From Planctomycetota bacterium (GTDB taxonomy: Bacteria > Planctomycetota > Phycisphaerae > WQYP01), in NCBI GenBank assembly GCA_021852245.1, contig JAJZNY010000050.1, positions 1-8,157 on the forward strand: a DNA stretch of 8,157 nt. The letters run 5' to 3'. How positions within the stretch are numbered: position 1 is the stretch's first letter; the number at the start of each line of letters is the position of its first letter. This document shows, piece after piece, positions 7,797-8,157 of the stretch. The notes under the pieces were generated by a model that made no database searches, was not told the origin of the DNA, and saw only the letters and a program-made list of their open reading frames with translations. The position numbers were made by a program, and so were the translations under genes.

Positions 7797-8157
7797 ATGA
7801 AACCGGGCTATGCGAAGTTGGCAATGGAGAAGGGATTAGGAGTTATTTCACGGGGAAAAGGGCGCATCACCCTGATGGTTTTGCTCCTTTTAAGCATGCT
7901 GACCGCGTGTTCACAGAGGGGTTGGACGGCGGAGAGCCGCGGCCCGAAGGCTCCCAATTTTCCAAGCAATTTTGCATGGATCAACACACCCCAACCGCTG
8001 AGTTTTAAGCATCAACTCAAGGGGCAGGTGGTATTGCTCGATTTCTGGACGTACGGCTGTATCAACTGCATTCATATGTTTCCGGTGCTGGATCGCCTGC
8101 AAAAGCACTTTGCGAATCAGCCGTTTCTGATTATCGGCGTGCACAGTGCCAAATTCG
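7797..8157 (+). CDS. Thioredoxin-fold lipoprotein, NHLRC2/NHL-repeat type (partial, C-terminus off the right edge)
   Basis: The visible 120 residues start MKPGYAKLAM. A basic stretch (RGKGR) is followed by a hydrophobic run TLMVLLLLSMLTAC, giving lipobox LTAC with Cys38 as the likely lipidated residue. Next comes a thioredoxin-like domain: GQVVLLDFWTYGCINCIHMFPVLDRL contains the CxxC site as Cys88-Ile-Asn-Cys91. The following FLIIGVHSAKF (110-120) is typical of the thioredoxin part of NHLRC2 and bacterial NHL-repeat thioredoxins. In those proteins an NHL beta-propeller follows, which would lie beyond the window. The protein is probably membrane-anchored, faces the periplasm, and acts in thiol-disulfide chemistry; its substrate is unknown. 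GGAG (7787-7790) lies six bases before the chosen ATG. An in-frame ATG at 7824 is also possible and would shorten the cytoplasmic lead without altering the lipobox. It is divergent from gcvP. Confidence 0.85.
   Translation, partial: MKPGYAKLAMEKGLGVISRGKGRITLMVLLLLSMLTACSQRGWTAESRGPKAPNFPSNFAWINTPQPLSFKHQLKGQVVLLDFWTYGCINCIHMFPVLDRLQKHFANQPFLIIGVHSAKF

Overview
The window carries five protein genes. The mix suggests a Gram-negative-type bacterium with a moderately GC-rich genome, plausibly a planctomycete or a relative. That placement is inference: it rests on Sec and lipoprotein signals, the style of the two unrecognised secreted proteins, and the overall feel of the GcvP protein, not on a marker gene. 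No rRNA, tRNA, mobile element or CRISPR array was found.

Layout, left to right. (1) Bases 1-631, minus strand: the N-terminal 210 residues of an SPFH/Band-7 protein of the YdjI ('virion core protein-like') type, cut by the left edge. (2) Bases 632-1045: a 414-base divergent gap without a convincing gene, containing one perfect 7-bp inverted repeat. (3) Bases 1046-2674 and 2726-4573, plus strand: two consecutive genes for large exported proteins of unknown function. The first has a cleavable Sec signal and the second a lipoprotein signal. They share an overall plan and look like distant paralogues. (4) Bases 4609-7548, minus strand: a complete gcvP, the single-chain glycine decarboxylase (P-protein) of the glycine cleavage system, convergent with the pair. 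A perfect TATAAT lies just upstream of its preferred start. (5) Bases 7797-8157, plus strand and divergent from gcvP: the start of a lipoprotein with a thioredoxin fold and a CINC active site, like the thioredoxin part of NHLRC2/NHL-repeat proteins, cut by the right edge.

Only gcvP has a firm metabolic role, and none of its partners (gcvT, gcvH, lpd) is in the window. The two exported proteins probably form one transcription unit and may work together at the cell envelope. Nothing here amounts to a clearly new system. The points most worth a second look are the exported pair, a duplicated lipobox in the second protein, and two -1 slippery heptamers in the first gene.
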